Source: CAYILR01 sp964364175
GTDB lineage: Bacteria > Bdellovibrionota > UBA1018
Direction: 5' to 3'
DNA: 15,515 bases
Assembly (NCBI GenBank): GCA_964364175.1
Contig: CAYILR010000064.1
Coordinates: forward strand, 1-15,515
Shown: piece after piece, positions 12,645 to 15,515 of the stretch
Layout of the letters: the number at the start of each line of letters is the position of its first letter
Position numbering within the stretch: the stretch's first letter is position 1
Position numbers and translations under genes: made by a program
The notes under the pieces: generated by a model
Told to the model about the DNA's origin: nothing
Database searches by the model: none
Seen by the model: the letters and a program-made list of their open reading frames with translations, nothing else

Positions 12645-13889
12645 ATGGATAACATCACTCATTCGCTTCTGGGTCTTGCGGTCGGAGAAGCCACGGTACA
12701 GCTGCAAAAAGGAAAAAAATCAGATTTACCGTACCACACACGGCTTCTTTTTTGGCTTGCTTCGTTTTTTGGAAACAACGCGCCCGATGTGGACATTGTC
12801 TTCAACCTCTTTTCACCTGATCGTATTTTCCCCTACCTTTCGCATCGAGGACACACTCATACCGTGGTGGTAGGATCGATTCTTGCTTTCGGAGGAACCG
12901 CGTTTCTTGCTGCTGGCTATCGATGGCGAGGTTGGCAGGTCAGCCTAAAGCATTGGGGCATCGCCCTAGGTTTGGCTTTTCTTGGCGTTTTGCTCCACCT
13001 CTTTGCGGACAGCTGGAACTCGTATGGCGTTCATCCATTCTGGCCGTTCGATAACCACTGGTACTACGGCGATTTCATTTTCATCATTGAACCTTTCTTG
13101 TGGTTCTCGATGATTCCGGCTGTCTGGATGGCTACACAAAATCGATTTCAGAAAAACATGCTGATTTTTCTGGGTGTCGTTTTGGTCGGATTGATTGGAC
13201 TTGGCCCTTTTGTGCCATCGCCGATCCGATGGATATTATTAGCATGGGCAGGCTTGATGGCTGCATCGACTCGCTTGTCCGCCAGGAAAAGAATCGCAGT
13301 TTGCTTCGTCGCAATCGCTGCAACATTAGGTAGTTTTTGGAGCGTAGGACGATTCACTCGCCAGCAAATCAGTCTCGATCTAAAAACCCAGAAGCCGTCG
13401 TCTCAATTGCTGGATCTCGTTTTGTCACCGTCACCCGGGAATTTTTTCTGCTGGACTTTCACTGCACTCGAATCCGAATCCGATGTGTACCGACTAGAAG
13501 CAGGGATATTTGCGCCGTTTTCGAGCTTTCTTCCCGTCGAGAAATGTCCGCAAATTTTGACTCCAGAGCAGAGGCCCTCACCTCTCGTTGCCTCCAAAAA
13601 TCCGAATTCGGCTTCGTATTTATGGAAAGCAGAATTTCAAGGATCGATTCGTGAATTTCAAACGTTGGCTCATACGCACTGCTGGGTCAGAAATTTCCTG
13701 CAATTCGTGAGAACTCCGATTTGGGAGGTAAATTCCGAACAAGTGGGATTGGCGGATCAGCGATATTACCGCGGTAACCAATCCGCTAGATTCGGCAGCA
13801 TGTTGTTTGAATCCAAGAAAAATACCAATTGCCCAGGGTATTTGTTCCCTTGGATTCCCCCCCGTTTGGATCTATTGTCGCTGCGATGA
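12645..13889 (+). CDS. YdjM-like membrane-bound metal-dependent hydrolase
   Basis: A 414-residue protein with the signature of the YdjM/YfhO-type membrane metal-dependent hydrolases in its first 135 residues: MDNITHSLLG (Asp2, His6), NNAPDVD (Asp48, Asp50), SHRGHTHT (His67, His70, His72) and LLHLFADSWNSYG (His118, Asp122). Several hydrophobic helices run from about residue 75 to 240. The C-terminal 170 residues are soluble, beta-rich and unlike anything I recognise; they probably face the periplasm. Start ATG 12645 gives the canonical MDNxTH beginning. The stop overlaps the dgkA start (ATGA). Family members may act on lipid or phosphate-linked substrates, and coupling to diacylglycerol kinase would fit a lipid role, but the substrate is not established. 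Confidence 0.88.
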   Translation: MDNITHSLLGLAVGEATVQLQKGKKSDLPYHTRLLFWLASFFGNNAPDVDIVFNLFSPDRIFPYLSHRGHTHTVVVGSILAFGGTAFLAAGYRWRGWQVSLKHWGIALGLAFLGVLLHLFADSWNSYGVHPFWPFDNHWYYGDFIFIIEPFLWFSMIPAVWMATQNRFQKNMLIFLGVVLVGLIGLGPFVPSPIRWILLAWAGLMAASTRLSARKRIAVCFVAIAATLGSFWSVGRFTRQQISLDLKTQKPSSQLLDLVLSPSPGNFFCWTFTALESESDVYRLEAGIFAPFSSFLPVEKCPQILTPEQRPSPLVASKNPNSASYLWKAEFQGSIREFQTLAHTHCWVRNFLQFVRTPIWEVNSEQVGLADQRYYRGNQSARFGSMLFESKKNTNCPGYLFPWIPPRLDLLSLR

Positions 13890-14245
13890 AAAACCAACCC
13901 TTTCACCGCCGAATACGCTTTGCATTGAATGGTTTTCGTACTGCTTTCAAGAGCGAATCCAGTTTTCGAACTCAGTGTTTTTTTGCCGCTGGAGCCCTCC
14001 TTCTTCTGGTGGTTTTGAGGGCAAAGCCCATTTGGTGGGGGCTGGTTTTGATCACGATTTCGGTCGTTTTGGCAGCGGAGCTCTTTAATACGGCGCTGGA
14101 GTTCGTGATTGATCGGCTTCATCCCGAGCAGCATCCGGCGATCGCCATGGCCAAGGATTGCGCCGCAGGCGCTGTATTGGTTCTGAGCTTCGCATCCCTG
14201 GGGTTGGTAGGCGCATTGCTTTGGGATTGGTTCATGGGTAGCTAA
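13886..14245 (+). CDS. dgkA: Diacylglycerol kinase
   Basis: A 119-residue, three-helix integral membrane kinase of the DgkA family. It phosphorylates diacylglycerol with ATP at the inner membrane, recycling lipid left from the synthesis of membrane-derived glycans. The catalytic residues known from E. coli DgkA (Glu28, Glu69, Asn72, Glu76, Asp80, Lys94, Asp95) correspond to Glu24, Glu65, Asn68, Glu72, Asp76, Lys90 and Asp91, at a constant offset of four. The key block reads AAELFNTALEFVIDRL. I chose ATG 13886, which overlaps the hydrolase stop in an ATGA and gives the normal family length; an in-frame start at 13829 would add 19 residues of no homology. Translation is coupled to the hydrolase. 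Confidence 0.95.
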   Translation: MKNQPFHRRIRFALNGFRTAFKSESSFRTQCFFAAGALLLLVVLRAKPIWWGLVLITISVVLAAELFNTALEFVIDRLHPEQHPAIAMAKDCAAGAVLVLSFASLGLVGALLWDWFMGS

Positions 14246-14276
14246 ATACATAATTTTAAGATATAAAGACTCACCT

Positions 14277-15392
14277 ATGAATTCATTCAGCGACTTCAAC
14301 CTCCTTCCCTCTCTCCAAGAAACTCTCGCCGAAAAGGGCTGGGTGAGCCCCACCGAAATCCAGGCCCGTGCGATTCCTGCCTTGCTCGATGGCCGAACTA
14401 TTGTGGGTGTGGCAGAAACGGGCAGCGGCAAGACTTTGTCATATGCGTTGCCGATTCTGCACTTGCTGAAAACTCTCGAGAACGAGGGCGACCGTATCAC
14501 GATTGACAGTCAGCCGCGCGCTGCTGTGATTGTTCCGACGCGGGAATTGGGCGAGCAGGTTTCCAAGGTTTTCAAGGTCTTCACTCACACGACTCGCTTA
14601 CGTGTGCGCACGGTGCTGGGTGGAACGACACTCGACGTCGCCAAGGAAAACATCAAAGGTTCATTTGAGGTTTTGGTGGCCACACCGGGTCGTCTGGTTA
14701 AATTGGTGGATCGACGACTGGTGAATCTCAACGATATTCGTGTTTTGGTTTTCGACGAAGCCGATCAAATGCTGGACAACGGATTTCTCCCCGATGCGAC
14801 TCGAATCGTAAAAGCTTGCCCGCAGAACCGCCAGCTGGCTTTGTTCTCGGCGACTGTTTCGGTGACGGTGCAGGCCTTGATGAACAGCCTTTTTTCTGAC
14901 GCTGAAACGATTCGCAGCGAAGGCAGTCACAAAGTTGTACCGACGCTGAAGACGCTGAACAAAATTGTGCCAGATGGCAAACGACTCCCATTGCTGGAGA
15001 CCCTTCTCGAAAAACAAATCGAGGGTGGAACACTGATTTTCACGAACACACGAGAGCAATGCGACAAGCTGGCTGATGCGTTGAAAAAACTAGGCCACAC
15101 TTGTGCCATTTATCGCGGTGAGATGGACAAGGTCGAACGTCGCTCGAATTTGAAACTTTTTCGTGAAGGCAAAGTGGGCTTGCTGATCTCGACAGATCTC
15201 GCCTCGCGTGGACTCGACGTCGAGCACGTCGGCCGCGTGATCAACTACCACATGCCTCAGCAGATGGATAATTACATCCACCGCGTGGGTCGTACGGCGC
15301 GTGCCGGTCGCGAAGGCGTTGTGGTGAATTTTGTGACGGAGCGAGATAAGCCGCTGGTCAGCCAACTCGAAACTATTCGGGCGAAACGCTAG
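14277..15392 (+). CDS. DEAD-box RNA helicase
   Basis: A 371-residue minimal DEAD-box helicase with every conserved motif: the Q motif (FSDFNLLPSL, PTEIQ at 25-29), motif I AETGSGKT (46-53), Ia PTREL (87-91), GG (115-116), Ib TPGR (136-139), II DEAD (160-163), III SAT (191-193), V STDLASRGLD (303-312) and VI HRVGRTARAG (333-342). It unwinds short RNA duplexes and remodels RNA-protein complexes in the cytoplasm using ATP. The protein stops soon after the second RecA domain, so it lacks the basic C-terminal extension of RhlE, SrmB or DeaD; I cannot assign one of these names. There is no Shine-Dalgarno before ATG 14277, but TATAAA lies nine bases upstream. Confidence 0.95.
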   Translation: MNSFSDFNLLPSLQETLAEKGWVSPTEIQARAIPALLDGRTIVGVAETGSGKTLSYALPILHLLKTLENEGDRITIDSQPRAAVIVPTRELGEQVSKVFKVFTHTTRLRVRTVLGGTTLDVAKENIKGSFEVLVATPGRLVKLVDRRLVNLNDIRVLVFDEADQMLDNGFLPDATRIVKACPQNRQLALFSATVSVTVQALMNSLFSDAETIRSEGSHKVVPTLKTLNKIVPDGKRLPLLETLLEKQIEGGTLIFTNTREQCDKLADALKKLGHTCAIYRGEMDKVERRSNLKLFREGKVGLLISTDLASRGLDVEHVGRVINYHMPQQMDNYIHRVGRTARAGREGVVVNFVTERDKPLVSQLETIRAKR

Positions 15393-15417
15393 TCAAAACA
15401 GTGTCATTCGAGACACA

Positions 15418-15445
15418 TTGCGCAAAAAAAACAAGAGCCTATAAT
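15418..15445 (+). promoter_or_regulatory. Strong sigma-70-type promoter reading out of the window
   Basis: TATAAT at 15440-15445 is a perfect -10. TTGCGC at 15418-15423 serves as -35 with a 16-bp A-rich spacer. No start codon with a ribosome site is seen before the window ends at 15515, so the transcript has a leader of at least about 60 nt or encodes an RNA beyond the window. Confidence 0.55.
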
Positions 15446-15515
15446 GATATTCATCTGTGCCCCTGTGCCCCGGAGAGGTCGCGCGTCAAAATTTGAGGAA
15501 GTATTTTTTTGACGG

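Noticed and set aside
13766..14500. Minus-strand open frame of 244 residues antisense to dgkA
   Set aside because: It is antisense to dgkA and to the helicase start, both of which are certain genes, and its translation has no family features.
15401..15416. Hairpin GTGTC-ATTCGA-GACAC after the helicase as a terminator
   Set aside because: The stem has only five pairs and no T-tract follows on the plus strand; the A-run after it belongs to the spacer of the next promoter.

Overview
This window reads as the chromosome of a Gram-negative bacterium of moderate G+C. Signs of an outer-membrane organism are exported proteins with Sec signal peptides, DgkA and a cytochrome b561-like membrane protein. 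The style of the small HTH regulators and of the integrase fragment suggests Bdellovibrionota or a neighbouring lineage. That placement is an impression from family resemblance and is low confidence.

Layout. Positions 1-5000 form an accessory region. It holds a decapitated tyrosine recombinase (101-469), a YhcG-type PD-(D/E)XK nuclease overlapping a small HTH protein (512-2007), and a 64-bp palindromic terminator whose outer edges match the 3' end of tmRNA (2145-2208). Next come a HigBA-like toxin-antitoxin pair whose toxin frame is broken at a G GGA AAG slippery heptamer (2335-2964), a rifampin ADP-ribosyltransferase homologue (3191-3607), a DUF4258/MqsA-like toxin-antitoxin pair (3675-4530) and a small exported protein (4686-4970). 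Two copies of a 100-bp repeat (3043-3141 and 4585-4684) lie just upstream of the two toxin-antitoxin operons, in the same orientation.

Positions 5000-9930 are a patchwork of small metabolic and regulatory genes. They include DUF1428 plus a membrane-anchored SRPBCC protein, and an XRE repressor divergent from a BCS1-like AAA+ ATPase with three matched operators between them. A DUF1643-DoxX pair sits divergent from an AAC(6')-like acetyltransferase, followed by a cytochrome b561-like protein.

Positions 9930-12550 carry two consecutive minus-strand genes for exported proteins of unusual make-up. One fuses a PI4K/FAM20-like kinase domain to a SpoIIE/PPM phosphatase. The other is a tandem phage tail-tube (gp19-like) protein with a signal peptide. 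Together they are the best candidate for an undescribed system here.

Positions 12645-15392 look like core genome: a YdjM-like membrane metal-dependent hydrolase translationally coupled to diacylglycerol kinase, then a DEAD-box RNA helicase. A strong promoter (15418-15445) fires out of the window.

All homology statements come from reading motifs by eye. No search was run.
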